DNA of 64,000 bases from JAJYUU01 sp963822955 (GCA_963822955.1 CAWGJS010000002.1:1054001-1118000); one strand, 5' to 3'. Positions 16,209-25,292 are shown, counted from the first letter of the stretch. Program-made: numbers and translations. Notes: a model not told the origin generated them from the sequence alone.

Positions 16209-16643
16209 GTGAAAGTCGGCGTGGAAATTCTCGAGCATGTGACCGATGAGGTGGTGGAGGCCTTCGGCCGGCTGCTACCCCAGCTCTCCAGCTCAGCCAA
16301 GCCGCTCGACGCTGACGCGATCGCCGCGGTGGTCTCGTCACCCGCGGTGACGGTGCTGCTCGCCCGCACTGAGGGACAGATCACTGGGTCCCTGAGCCTG
16401 GTGATGTTCCGCATCCCGACGGGGCTGCGGGCCTGGATCGAGGACGTTGTCGTCGATGAGGCGGCCCGAGGCCAGGGCGTCGGCACGGCGCTCACCCGGG
16501 AGGCCCTCCGGCTAGCCGGGGAGGCGGGCGTGCGGACGGTGGACTTGTCGACCAGGCCGTCGCGCGTCGCGGCCGGCCGGCTTTATGAGCGTGAGGGTTT
16601 CAGCCAGCGCGACACCCGCATGTACCGGTACGTCTTCGGCTAG
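16209..16643 (+). CDS. GNAT-family N-acetyltransferase
   Basis: This is 144 residues if begun at GTG 16209; a start further upstream at 16182 is open but weak. The acetyl-CoA-binding motif is plain: 'WIEDVVVDEAARGQGVGTALTREAL' contains the R/Q-x-x-G-x-G/A signature, followed by 'VRTVDLSTRPSRVAAGRLYEREGF' and 'RDTRMYRYVF'. The substrate cannot be deduced. Its stop is 4 nt from the end of the convergent YidB gene. Confidence 0.87.
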   Translation: MKVGVEILEHVTDEVVEAFGRLLPQLSSSAKPLDADAIAAVVSSPAVTVLLARTEGQITGSLSLVMFRIPTGLRAWIEDVVVDEAARGQGVGTALTREALRLAGEAGVRTVDLSTRPSRVAAGRLYEREGFSQRDTRMYRYVFG

Positions 16644-16647
16644 CGCG

Positions 16648-17040
16648 CTACATCGCGAGCATCCGCTTGACCTTCTCGAGCCCCTTGGCGAACGGGTCGG
16701 CGTCGGGCAGCTGGCCCTGCGGTGTCGCCTTGTTCACCACCACTGGCAGGACCGAAGCCAGCTCCTCGCTGGTTTCCTCCGGCGTCATGCCGGCCTGGTC
16801 AGCTATCGCGTTGAGCTGCCGCGGGTCGATGGCACGCCGGACCTGAGTCCCCGTGACTGGCTGGTTCTCACCGGTGCCGACCCAGGAGTCAACCTGCTGG
16901 CCGAGACCGCCGCGGCCGAGCTTCCACACCAGGCCCTGGAGGCCGCCGCTCGAGCGGACCATCTTGTGTAGTAGCGCCACACCACCGTCCGTCCCCTGCT
17001 TCCCGCCGAGCCTGGCTGTGACGTCGGTCATGAATCCCAT
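16648..17040 (-). CDS. YidB family protein (DUF937)
   Basis: This 130-residue protein matches the YidB/DUF937 pattern. It has a Gly-rich N-terminal part ('SSGGLQGLVWKLGRGGLGQQVDSWVGTGENQPVTGTQVRRAI') followed by the helical 'LNAIADQAGMTPEETSEELASVLPVVVNKATPQGQLP'. The biochemical role of this family is unknown. The product is predicted to be soluble and cytoplasmic. ATG 17040 (MGFMTDV) is preceded by GGGGGAG. Confidence 0.88.
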   Translation of the reverse strand: MGFMTDVTARLGGKQGTDGGVALLHKMVRSSGGLQGLVWKLGRGGLGQQVDSWVGTGENQPVTGTQVRRAIDPRQLNAIADQAGMTPEETSEELASVLPVVVNKATPQGQLPDADPFAKGLEKVKRMLAM

Positions 17041-17132
17041 GACTCTCCCCCGTTAAGCGACAAAAAGTAATTTGCTCATACGTTGGGCAGCCGATGTCGG
17101 ATTTCTTCCCGCGCGATGCCGAAGTACCCCTG

Positions 17133-18360
17133 CTAGCTGGCGAGCTCCGCCACGCCGGAGAGCAGCCTCTCGACGTCGGTGCTGTCGTTGTAGTGGACCA
17201 GGCCTGCCCGGACCGCGCTGCCAGAGTCGCGGATGCCGAGCACTCCGGTGAGCTCCCACGCGTAGTTGTGGCCGTTCCACACGTTGACCCCGCGGCTGGC
17301 CAGGTGCTCAGCCACCTGCCGCGGCGTGCGACCAGCCACGGTAAAGAAAGCGGTCGCGGTGCGGACCGCCGCCCGCCCGTAGGTACGAACGTGCGCCATG
17401 CTGTCGAGCCCTGCTGCCAGCACCTCAAACAGTTCCTGCTCGTGCTGGCGGACGGCCGTCATCGAGGTCAGCACCCGGTCGCGCAGGCTCGCCGGGTCGC
17501 TGATACCTGAGCGCTCTGGCAGCTCGGTAAGGGAGGCCAGGTGCTCCACGGCAGCCGTGACCCCGGCCAGGCTGGCGTAGGGCGGCGTCCCGAGCTCGAA
17601 GCGATCGGGCACCCCATCCGGAGAGGGGATCAGCTTGTCCGGGTAGAGCCCGGCCAGCAGTTCCGGGTCGGCAATGACGGCGCCCACGTGGGGGCCAGAC
17701 CACTTGTAGGCGCTCGTCGCGTAGAAGTCCGCGCCAAGTTCATGGACGTCGATCGGTCCGTGCGGGGTCGCGTGCACGCCGTCTACGTACGCCAGCGCGC
17801 CGGCTGCACGGGCCAGCCTGGCAATCGCGGGAACGTCGGGACACGTCCCGATGACATTGCTGGCCGCAGTAACTGCAACGAGCCGGGTGCGCTCGGTGAT
17901 GAGGTCGCGGTACTGATCGGCCGGCAGCTCTCCGGTGTCGGGGTCGACGGCGGCCCAGCGGACCGTGGCGCCTGCGCGGTTCGCTGCCTGCACCCATGGC
18001 CGGACATTGGCATCGTGGTCAAGCCGCGATACGACTATCTCGTCGCCGGACTCCCACTTCTTGGCAAGCGCCCCGGCCAGCCGGTACGTCAGCGTTGTCA
18101 TGTTCGGGCCCAGCACGACGCCGTCGGGATGACCGCCGGTGAGCGCCGCCACCGCGGCCCGGCACCGGGCCGTGATCTCGTCGGCCCGCCGGCTAGCCGG
18201 GAACGCGCCGCCGGAATTGCCGAGTCCTGCGGCCTGCGCCTGGCTGATCGTCTCGATCACGGTGTCAGGCACCTGCGTGCCCGGCCGCCCCGTCCAGGTA
18301 TGCGTAACCGTCGGCCAGTGCCGGGTAGCAGGCCCGCACCGCCGCCACGTTGAGCTTCAC
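17133..18360 (-). CDS. Cysteine desulfurase-like PLP enzyme (SufS/NifS fold), frameshifted near the N-terminus
   Basis: This is a class-V aminotransferase-fold enzyme of about 408 residues. The PLP lysine lies in 'FYATSAYKWSGPHVG' (codon near 17705), after the Schiff-base partner region 'LAYVDGVHATPHGP'. 'FPASRRADEITARCRAAVAALTGG' and 'VVSRLDHDANVRPW' are typical of the cysteine-desulfurase-like group found beside mycothiol-type genes. The N-terminus 'YPALADGYAYLDGAAG' lies in a different frame: one extra base near 18279 breaks the continuation to 'TQVPDTVIETI'. From GTG 18360 the uncorrected frame stops early; from GTG 18272 a 379-residue product lacks the first helix. The gene starts 3 nt after the stop of the DinB-like gene. 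Confidence 0.8.
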
Positions 18361-18363
18361 CAG

Positions 18364-19110
18364 TTAATCCCTCCGTCTGCGCCGCAACCGTGCCGGCCAC
18401 GCCGTCCATGCTGACCGCAAGGCTCCTGCCGCCCCACGGCCAGGCGTGAGCCGTCCCGAGGCCGCCAGCACAGCATGCCAGGGATCGTGATGGCGCACTG
18501 CCCTGGCACCCCGTGAACCCGCAGGCAGCGGGAGGTGCGGCATCCCGGCGCGCCAGCCCGCCAGCACCGCCACCGGGTCAGCCGGCTGGTAGTCCGCGCC
18601 AAGTGCCCTGGCCAGGTCCCAGGCATGCAAGTGCCACTCGGCGCAAGCCGCGCCAGCCATCCCGCCGACGGTGACCCATGTGTCGCGGTACTGGTGATGC
18701 GGCAGATCCCAGACCGCGATGAGCCTTGCTGCGTACCTGCGTGCCGAGAGCGCGAAGGCGGCAATGTGCTCGGTCGGCGGCGCGTCCGCCAGGGCGGCCA
18801 GTTCAGCGGCGTTCTGCCGGGCGAGCTTGCGGCCCAGGGTGTCTGGGTGAGCGCCAGTAGCCATCAGCCGCGCATAGCGACTCACCGGCGCCTCGTCCAG
18901 GTACTCGTGGAAGTCGTCGGCAACGCAGCGGAGATGACCGGCCAGCTCGAACGCCCGCCACTCCGGGCACGGGGTCTGCGCCCCCCAGGTCAAGTCATCG
19001 AACTGACTGGCCAGCTGGCAGATGGCCGCGACCCCGGCTTCATAGGCAGCTAAGGCCGGAACAGGCTCTCGTAGCGGCGCAGACAGGCCCCGAAGATGGG
19101 TGCGCTCCAC
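18364..19110 (-). CDS. Maleylpyruvate isomerase-fold (DinB/mycothiol-type) protein
   Basis: This is 248 residues from GTG 19110 (GAGGGGG 6 nt upstream); a longer frame to 19314 lacks similarity. The mycothiol-dependent maleylpyruvate isomerase N-terminal domain is visible: 'YEAGVAAICQLASQFDDLTWGAQTPCPEWRAFELAGHLRCVADDFHEYLD', with 'AWHLHAWDLARALG'-type helices further on ('CAEWHLHAWDLARALG'). His residues in 'AGHLRCVADD' and 'EWHLHAWDL' are in metal-ligand positions. The gene is the first of a pair with the cysteine-desulfurase-like gene, an arrangement that suggests a thiol or sulfur-related reaction. The exact substrate is unknown. Confidence 0.8.
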   Translation of the reverse strand: MERTHLRGLSAPLREPVPALAAYEAGVAAICQLASQFDDLTWGAQTPCPEWRAFELAGHLRCVADDFHEYLDEAPVSRYARLMATGAHPDTLGRKLARQNAAELAALADAPPTEHIAAFALSARRYAARLIAVWDLPHHQYRDTWVTVGGMAGAACAEWHLHAWDLARALGADYQPADPVAVLAGWRAGMPHLPLPAGSRGARAVRHHDPWHAVLAASGRLTPGRGAAGALRSAWTAWPARLRRRRRD

Positions 19111-19324
19111 TGGCCCCCTCCAAGCCGAACTCCGGCACCAGCACGCGCCGTCGTCTGGCCAGAGTGCCAGAGTTACCCGCTCTTCGCCACCCTGCGCCCT
19201 ATCAAGTGAATCGGAACAGCCGCCCCGCCCGGCGGCGGCGAAACCGCGACCGGCAGGCGTACAGACGCTGAACTGCGGATCTGCGTGTCCGGAAGGGTGA
19301 CCCGCGCCCGGCACGCTGACGCGC

Positions 19325-19651
19325 TCACTCGTCAGCGCGACGGAGACGGCGGCCCCAGACGAGGCTCGGAGTGATGATCATGAAATGCTCGAGCGCGGGC
19401 CGTGCCGATGACCGCGAAGCCGGCTCCCAGATCGATGCGTGATCGTCATCAGAGTCGACATGACGCGCCGGGCCCTGAATGAGGACGACCCAGCCTGCTC
19501 TCGCCTCGCGGTCGATGTCGTCGACCTCGAAGGTGACCTTATAGTCCGCGCCTTGTATCCCGGTACGAAGGTCCTCGTCGGTGGGGCTGTCCAGCACGGT
19601 GCGGTTCGCGTGCGACTGGGCAGCTGTCGTCACTAGCGGCATGCCCGGCAC
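19325..19651 (-). pseudogene. C-terminal remnant of a PPOX-class flavin/F420-binding protein
   Basis: The 108 residues match only the second half of a pyridoxamine-phosphate-oxidase-fold protein: 'YKVTFEVDDIDREARAGWVVLIQGPARHV' and the typical ending 'HFMIITPSLVWGRRL'. The N-terminal strands that normally open the barrel (the first 60 or so residues) are absent, and the sequence from 19651 upstream does not encode them in any frame I could read. It is therefore probably a truncated gene. A short expressed protein cannot be excluded. It stands divergently from the ABC exporter. Confidence 0.55.
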
Positions 19652-19706
19652 TCCCCGGGAAAAACTGGGGTGACAGCACTACCGCTCGCCAGTTAACCTG
19701 CGGATA

Positions 19707-21695
19707 ATGCCCCCCACGTCAGCTGGTTCGCCGCCGCATGCCCATGATCAGTCAGCCGGGCATGCAAACGGCATTTCTAGAACTCAGACACCAGCCCAGG
19801 CCCTGTGGCGCATGCGCGAGTACATGCGGCCTTATTACCTGGGCCTGTTTCTCATGATCCTCGCCGCGATCCTGTCGGTCAGCGCAGAGGTTGCGATCCC
19901 GCTGCTGACCAAGTCGGTGATTGACCGCGTCGTCATCGCTGGCGTCAGGTCCGAGCTGCTGCCGCTCAGCCTCGCGGCAGTCGCGCTCGGCGCGATACAG
20001 GCCGGACTGAACTTCTTCCGCCGCTGGTCGATCACTGGTGCCGTGTCAGGCGTGGAGAAGACGATCCGCGATGATCTCTATCATCACCTGCAACGGCTGG
20101 AGCCTGCCTTCCACGACTCATGGCAGTCTGGCCAGCTGCTCTCCCGTGCGACCAATGACCTGTCCACGATCCGCCGCTTCGCGGGCTTCGGCGTCGTGTT
20201 CTTCATCACAAGCACCTGGACGTTCCTGCTCATCGTCGTGCTGCTGATCCGGATGAACTGGTGGCTCGGACTGCTGACGGGCTTGCTGTTCCTGCCGGTC
20301 CTCGCGCTCTGCCTGCGCTTCGAGAAGAAGTACCGGGTGCTGTCCCGGCAGTACCAGGATGAGCAGGGCGACCTGGCCACCTACGTCGAGGAGGCGGCGA
20401 CCGGCATCCGGGTACTCAAGTCTCTGGGCAGGCGGGACGAGGCTGCTGCGCGTCACTTCGGCCAGGCCAGGCTCGTCTACAAGACCCAGGTCGAGAAAGC
20501 CAGGCTGCGCGGCACGTTCTGGGCAGGTCTCGACATGGTCCCCAACGCCGTGATCGGGCTCCTGCTGCTGCTTGGTGCGCTCGCTGTCAGCCGCCACGAG
20601 CTGAGCCTTGGCGGGCTCGTCGCGTTCGTGACGCTGACGCTGCTGCTGATATGGCCGATTGAAGCCATGGGCTACATCATCGCCACCGGCCAGGAGGCGG
20701 CCACTGCGGCACAGCGGGTCTACGAGATCTTTGACACCGAGCCTGCGATCACCGACCCGGCCGCGACCGGACGCGGCGGCAGCTACGACCGGCCCGGCCT
20801 GGCCGCCGGTCGCTGGCATCCCGGCAGCAACTGGCGCCGCGGCGGCACCAGCAGCACTGAGACAACCGCTCCCCCGCTCGCGGCCGGCGCTCGGCCAGCC
20901 CCCGCCGCACCTGGACGCGGCGGCGGCCGCCTGGTCTTCGACCGGGTAACTTTCAGCTACCCGGAGGCGACCGCTCCGGTGCTGCGTGACATAGCCCTGG
21001 AGCTCAAGCGCGGGGAGACCGTGGCGCTGGTCGGCCCCACTGGCTCGGGCAAGACCACCCTGCTGCACCTGGTCCCGCGCCTGGCGGATGTCACCACCGG
21101 CCGGATCACCCTCGACGGGACCGACATCCGCGAGCTGCCACTGCCCGAGCTGCGCAGCCGCGTCGGCTGCGCGTTCGAGGATCCGACATTGTTCTCGGCC
21201 AGCGTCCGCGAGAACGTGGCCTTCGGGGTGCAAGATGCCACCGAGCAAGCCATCCTGGCAGCTCTGCGGGCGGCGCAGGCAGACTTCGTAGCCGACCTGC
21301 CCTGGGGGCTGGATACCAGGATCGGCGAGCAGGGAATGGCCCTGTCCGGCGGACAGCGCCAGCGCGTGGCGCTCGCACGGGCAATCCTGGCCAGGCCGCA
21401 GGTACTTCTGCTCGACGATCCGCTGTCCGCACTCGACGTCCACACCGAGGCACAGGTGACCGCGGCACTTGCCGAGGTGCTGACAACATCGACGGCCCTG
21501 ATCGTGGCGCACCGGCCGTCCACGGTGCTACTCGCCGACCGCGTGGCCCTGCTGGCCGACGGCGTGATCGCCGCCGTCGGCACGCATTCCGAGCTCCTGG
21601 CTACCGAGCCGCGCTACCGCGACCTGATGAGTGCTGACCATCTGGGTGACGACGGCCATGCGGCGCCGGGTGTGGCTGCGGGGGTGAGCCGATGA
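19707..21695 (+). CDS. ABC exporter half-transporter (TMD-NBD), degenerate-site subunit
   Basis: This is a 662-residue exporter subunit. Six membrane helices span about residues 40-330 (e.g. YYLGLFLMILAAILSVSAEV), with coupling-helix text 'LEPAFHDSWQSGQLLSRATNDLSTIR'. An unusual Gly/Pro/Ala-rich linker of about 55 residues (355-410) precedes the nucleotide-binding domain. Walker A is GPTGSGKTT (about 443), signature LSGGQRQRVALARA (about 546), Walker B LLLDDPLSALD (about 568), H-loop AHRPSTV. The residue after Walker B is Asp instead of the catalytic Glu, which marks the degenerate half of a heterodimer. It overlaps the next gene by ATGA. Confidence 0.93.
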   Translation: MPPTSAGSPPHAHDQSAGHANGISRTQTPAQALWRMREYMRPYYLGLFLMILAAILSVSAEVAIPLLTKSVIDRVVIAGVRSELLPLSLAAVALGAIQAGLNFFRRWSITGAVSGVEKTIRDDLYHHLQRLEPAFHDSWQSGQLLSRATNDLSTIRRFAGFGVVFFITSTWTFLLIVVLLIRMNWWLGLLTGLLFLPVLALCLRFEKKYRVLSRQYQDEQGDLATYVEEAATGIRVLKSLGRRDEAAARHFGQARLVYKTQVEKARLRGTFWAGLDMVPNAVIGLLLLLGALAVSRHELSLGGLVAFVTLTLLLIWPIEAMGYIIATGQEAATAAQRVYEIFDTEPAITDPAATGRGGSYDRPGLAAGRWHPGSNWRRGGTSSTETTAPPLAAGARPAPAAPGRGGGRLVFDRVTFSYPEATAPVLRDIALELKRGETVALVGPTGSGKTTLLHLVPRLADVTTGRITLDGTDIRELPLPELRSRVGCAFEDPTLFSASVRENVAFGVQDATEQAILAALRAAQADFVADLPWGLDTRIGEQGMALSGGQRQRVALARAILARPQVLLLDDPLSALDVHTEAQVTAALAEVLTTSTALIVAHRPSTVLLADRVALLADGVIAAVGTHSELLATEPRYRDLMSADHLGDDGHAAPGVAAGVSR

Positions 21696-23530
21696 GCACG
21701 GCCCCGGTGGAGGCGTGGCGCGGCGTCGCCGCCGAGCAGGAAGAGGAGATCAGCGGCAAGCTCGGCACGCTGCTCCGGCGACGCTCCCGGCGGCTGCTGA
21801 CCGACCTGCTCGGACCGTACCGGCGCCTCGTTCTCGCGATCTTCCTGCTGATCGTGGCCGCCCAGCTCGCGGCCCTGGCAGGTCCATGGCTGGTCGGCAT
21901 CGGGATCGACCGGATACCGGAACTAACCAGGACGCACGATGCCGGCCCGCTAGCGCTGATCATCATCGCCTTCGCCGTGGCCGTGATCGTGCAGGCTGCC
22001 GCCACTCGCTTGTACATCGCCGGGATCGGCAGGCTCGGCGGCCGGGTAGTGCTGGAGCTGCGGCGCCGCCTGTTCGCGCATTTCCAGCGGCTGCCGATTT
22101 CGTTTCACGAGTCCTACACCTCGGGCCGCGTCATCTCCCGCCAGGTCTCGGACATGGACTCGATCGCCGACCTGTTCGACGAGAGCCTGGCCTCGCTGGT
22201 GTCCGCGGTACTGTCGCTGCTCCTCGTCGGGGCCGGCATGCTGCTGCTTGACTGGCGCCTGGCCCTGGTCGTCATGGCCGGGTTCCCTCCGCTGATCTGG
22301 CTGTCGGCGTGGTTCCGGCGTGAGTCTGCGATCGCCTACCGGCGAACGCGCACCACGATCGCCCAGGTGATCGTTCAGTTCGTCGAGACTTTCGGTGGCA
22401 TCAGGGCGGTCGAGGCGTTCCGCCGGGAGGACCGGAACGAGGAGATCTTCTCCGGCCTCAACCAGGACAACGCGGAGGCCAACCTCTGGTCCCAGCGGCT
22501 GCTGGCCATCTACTTCCCCGGCGTCACTCTCGTGGGCAACCTGGCCATCGGCGCGGTCTTGCTCTACGGCGGGTTCCGCGTGCTCGATCACCAGATGCAG
22601 GTCGGCGTGCTGGTCACGTTCCTGCTTTATCTGCAGCGCTTCTTCGACCCGCTGATCGACCTGTCCCAGTTCTACAGCGCCTTCCAGTCCGCGGGCGCCG
22701 CGCTGGAGAAGATCTCCGGTGTCCTGGACGAGGCGCCGAAGGTAGCCGAGCCTGAGCACCCGACGTCGCTGCCCGAGCCGGCCGGCGGCGCCAGCCAGGG
22801 CAGGGAAGTCCGTTTCGAGTCAGTCAAGTTCGGCTACCGCGCTGCCACCGTGCTGCCTGAGCTGGACCTCACCATCCCGGCTGGTCAGACTGTCGCCATA
22901 GTCGGTGCGACTGGCGCGGGCAAGACGACGATCGCCCGCCTGCTGGCCCGGATCTATGACCCGGTCGATGGCAGCGTCCGGCTCGACGGAGCTGACCTGC
23001 GGCAACTGACGGACCGGTCGCTACGGCATGAGGTCGTCCTGATCACCCAGGAGAACTTCCTGTTCACGGGCTCGATCGCGGACAACATCGAGCTGGGCAA
23101 GCCGGGCGCGAGCCGGGCCGAGATAGTCGCGGCGGCCACCGCGATCGGCGCCGACCCGTTCATCTCGGCGCTGCCGGACGGATACGACGAGGAAGTCGGC
23201 AAGAGCGGCGGCCGCCTCTCGGCCGGCCAGCGGCAGCTCATCTCCTTCGCCCGTGCGTTCCTGGCGGCCCCCGCAGTACTGGTGCTGGACGAGGCCACCT
23301 CACTGCTTGACATCCCGAGCGAACGGCTGGTCCAGAAGGCCCTCCTGACGATCCTCGCGGGCCGGACGGCGGTGATCATCGCGCACCGCCTCTCCACGGT
23401 GGCGATCGCTGACCGAGTCCTCGTGATCGATCGCGGCCGGATCGTCGAGGACGGACCGCCGGCCGACCTGGTGAGGAAGTCCGGCCGGTACTCGGCCCTG
23501 CATGCCAGCTGGCAGGAGAGCCTGGCCTGA
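21692..23530 (+). CDS. ABC exporter half-transporter (TMD-NBD), catalytic subunit
   Basis: This is a 612-residue partner of the preceding gene. The membrane part has 'LAIFLLIVAAQLAALAGPWLVGIGIDR' and the coupling text 'LPISFHESYTSGRVISRQVSDMDSIADLF'. The nucleotide-binding domain has Walker A GATGAGKTT (about 405), Walker B VLVLDEATSLLD with the catalytic Glu (about 530) and H-loop IAHRLSTVAIADRV. Its signature is LSAGQRQL instead of LSGGQ. In a heterodimer this altered signature would face the Asp-type Walker B of the first subunit, so the two changes fall in the same, degenerate ATP site. The exported substrate (drug, lipid or peptide) cannot be predicted. Confidence 0.93.
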   Translation: MSTAPVEAWRGVAAEQEEEISGKLGTLLRRRSRRLLTDLLGPYRRLVLAIFLLIVAAQLAALAGPWLVGIGIDRIPELTRTHDAGPLALIIIAFAVAVIVQAAATRLYIAGIGRLGGRVVLELRRRLFAHFQRLPISFHESYTSGRVISRQVSDMDSIADLFDESLASLVSAVLSLLLVGAGMLLLDWRLALVVMAGFPPLIWLSAWFRRESAIAYRRTRTTIAQVIVQFVETFGGIRAVEAFRREDRNEEIFSGLNQDNAEANLWSQRLLAIYFPGVTLVGNLAIGAVLLYGGFRVLDHQMQVGVLVTFLLYLQRFFDPLIDLSQFYSAFQSAGAALEKISGVLDEAPKVAEPEHPTSLPEPAGGASQGREVRFESVKFGYRAATVLPELDLTIPAGQTVAIVGATGAGKTTIARLLARIYDPVDGSVRLDGADLRQLTDRSLRHEVVLITQENFLFTGSIADNIELGKPGASRAEIVAAATAIGADPFISALPDGYDEEVGKSGGRLSAGQRQLISFARAFLAAPAVLVLDEATSLLDIPSERLVQKALLTILAGRTAVIIAHRLSTVAIADRVLVIDRGRIVEDGPPADLVRKSGRYSALHASWQESLA

Positions 23531-23679
23531 TCGACAGGAATGCTTGGCCCGATCGGCCGCCGCCCAGTTACCCTGACTGATCCGCCGCGTTCCAGCCGGT
23601 GCGGCCATCCGTGCTGCGGACCGGCGCACGCCCGATGGTAGGGCGCGCGCAAGCTGAGGTTGCCTGGCAGGGAGTGCAG

Positions 23680-24123
23680 ATGACGGCTGAAGACGTGACC
23701 GCCAGACCTGCCGTGCGCGAGCCGGGTGACGCGAGGCTACCAGCCGACGCCCGGCCCGCTCGCAACGCGATGATCGGCGTCGGCCTCATCAGCTACGCCT
23801 GGATCCTGGCCGGCACCGCCCCATTCAGCCTGCGGTCCCTGCTCGGCGTCCTGCTGCCAGGCGCGGTACTCGGCGGGATCGCTTACGCACGGCCGCCGGA
23901 GCGCATCCTGCCGCCGGACTCCGTCGATGCCGCCGGGTTCTCATACTGGATCATCTGCATCGCCCTGCTATTTGAGTGGGAGGCCTCGGCCGTTCGGGAC
24001 AACTCACCGCCCTGGCATCCGTCCCTGACCAACTTGATCAATCCGCTGATCTCGGCCCACCCGGTGAAATGCGCGGCAATAGCTGTCTGGCTGCTGGCCG
24101 GCTGGGCGCTGGTTAAGCGGTGA
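23680..24123 (+). CDS. Hypothetical membrane protein
   Basis: This is 147 residues from ATG 23680 (MTAEDVTARPAV); the open frame upstream to 23599 has no good ribosome site. After a polar N-terminus there are hydrophobic segments 'AMIGVGLISYAWILAGTAPF', 'LLGVLLPGAVLGGIAYA', 'FSYWIICIALLFEW' and 'CAAIAVWLLAGWALV'. It is followed after 7 nt by a small DUF6186-like membrane protein, so the two probably form one unit. I do not know a function. Confidence 0.68.
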   Translation: MTAEDVTARPAVREPGDARLPADARPARNAMIGVGLISYAWILAGTAPFSLRSLLGVLLPGAVLGGIAYARPPERILPPDSVDAAGFSYWIICIALLFEWEASAVRDNSPPWHPSLTNLINPLISAHPVKCAAIAVWLLAGWALVKR

Positions 24124-24130
24124 TAACAGA

Positions 24131-24331
24131 ATGACGGGCAGAGCGATAACGATCATCGGATTCGCCGCTATTATCGCGGCGCTGATCGTCCTGGAAATAC
24201 TTGGCCGCCGGAAGACGAACAACATCCCGGCACTTGGCGAGTGGCTCGGCTACGTCATGCGGCCTCGCGCTGGACGCGCAGTCGTGCTGCTCGGCTGGCT
24301 ATGGCTGGGCTGGCACTACTTCGCCCGCTGA
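24131..24331 (+). CDS. DUF6186-like small membrane protein
   Basis: This is a 66-residue protein: 'MTGRAITIIGFAAIIAALIVLEILGRR', a polar loop 'NNIPALGEWLGYVMR', then 'AVVLLGWLWLGWHYFAR'. It thus has two membrane helices around a short loop. The pattern matches small actinobacterial proteins annotated DUF6186. Coupled to the preceding membrane protein gene (7-nt gap). The role is unknown. Confidence 0.72.
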   Translation: MTGRAITIIGFAAIIAALIVLEILGRRKTNNIPALGEWLGYVMRPRAGRAVVLLGWLWLGWHYFAR

Positions 24332-24397
24332 GCGGGGCGCGCCTGCTGCCTCAGCCGGCGCTCAGGCAGGTGCTCACATTTCGCTAAGCTATGCGGC

Positions 24398-24829
24398 GTG
24401 AAAAAGGGTCGCATCAAGATCAGTGCCGCCGCCGAAGCCAGCTACCTTGCCGATGTCGCGCTGGCCGCGAACTTTGACGAGCTTCTCGCCCGGGCCCAGT
24501 CCGCTGAGCAGGACTTCCGGCGTGCCCAGGCAACGCGCGCACCCGTCAGCGTGCAGTACCCGCTGGCCCGCGACCTTGACTCGGCGCTCACCGATGTCAC
24601 CCACGCCGCCTATGCGGCTCAGCGCGCCGAGATCGGGCCGGCCGGCTATGACGACCGCATCTACCGCCGCAAGGCCAAGGCGACGTCCGCAGTCCACCGC
24701 TGGACCGACGAGGCCGAGCGCCTCCTCACGTTGCGGGAAACGCACCGGCTAACCGGGTTCCCGCCCCGTCCGGAAGCAGGCGTGCTAGGGGTGGAAATAG
24801 CCAGGCTCCCGGAGCAGGATCGGGCCTGA
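24398..24829 (+). CDS. Hypothetical soluble protein
   Basis: This is 143 residues from GTG 24398. The sequence is mostly helical and charged ('ASYLADVALAANFDELLARAQSAEQDFRRAQATRA', 'RIYRRKAKATSAVHRWTDEAERLLTLRETHRLTGF'), with no membrane segment or known motif. It is a single gene between the DUF6186-like unit and DUF5999. Codon composition looks native. Confidence 0.55.
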   Translation: MKKGRIKISAAAEASYLADVALAANFDELLARAQSAEQDFRRAQATRAPVSVQYPLARDLDSALTDVTHAAYAAQRAEIGPAGYDDRIYRRKAKATSAVHRWTDEAERLLTLRETHRLTGFPPRPEAGVLGVEIARLPEQDRA

Positions 24830-24995
24830 CGGCTGGCGCTCTTCGGCCCCCCGTTTGCCTTGTGTTGACTGTTACCCTCCGCAGTGATTTTCGCGCGGCG
24901 TGCGTCCGTAAAGCTGACTACATGAAACCTACAAAGCACGGTCCGGAAAACAGTCACAACGGGCCATGCCGTGATTGGGCACTCTCCTGGCACAG

Positions 24996-25019
24996 TAGTG
25001 TGTGATCAACCACACAACT
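24996..25019 (+). promoter_or_regulatory. Inverted repeat overlapping a possible -10, upstream of DUF5999
   Basis: GTGTGTG and CACACAAC arms around a short centre (about 24998-25018) form an imperfect palindrome 24 nt before the DUF5999 start codon. TAGTGT (24996-25001) would suit an actinobacterial -10. It could be an operator or a 5'-leader hairpin. Confidence 0.35.
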
Positions 25020-25041
25020 CAGAACCACAGGAGGCACAAGA

Positions 25042-25284
25042 ATGTGCCCGCACACGCCACGGTGTCCGGATCCGGCTGGACCGGACCGCGAGGCGGCACG
25101 TACCGTCGTTAGTCACCCCGAGCAGGGCTGGAGCCTGCTCTGTAATGGAATAGTCATCTTCGAGGACACGGGGGAGCTCCTTCCCGGCGGTACCTCGATC
25201 GCACCGCATCGGCCAACGGACCTCACGGCCTGCGCGACGACTACTGACGTACCGGCTGGGAGCTCCCGCATCTCCGCAGCCTGA
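25042..25284 (+). CDS. DUF5999 family protein
   Basis: This 80-residue protein begins MCPHTPRCPDPAGPDREAA and contains 'HPEQGWSLLCNGIVIFEDTGELLPGG' and 'IAPHRP', the hallmark of the DUF5999 family widespread in Streptomyces and relatives. The two N-terminal Cys and a central Cys (LLCNG) may bind metal, though this is not shown. The Shine-Dalgarno GGAGG is well placed 8 nt before the ATG. The last 20 residues diverge from the usual short ending. Expression is probably strong; the function is unknown. Confidence 0.85.
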   Translation: MCPHTPRCPDPAGPDREAARTVVSHPEQGWSLLCNGIVIFEDTGELLPGGTSIAPHRPTDLTACATTTDVPAGSSRISAA

Positions 25285-25292
25285 GTTTCCGG

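Noticed and set aside
20118..21512. 464-codon minus-strand frame opposite the ABC exporter
   Set aside because: Shadow of the exporter gene; His/Gln/Arg-rich product without similarity.
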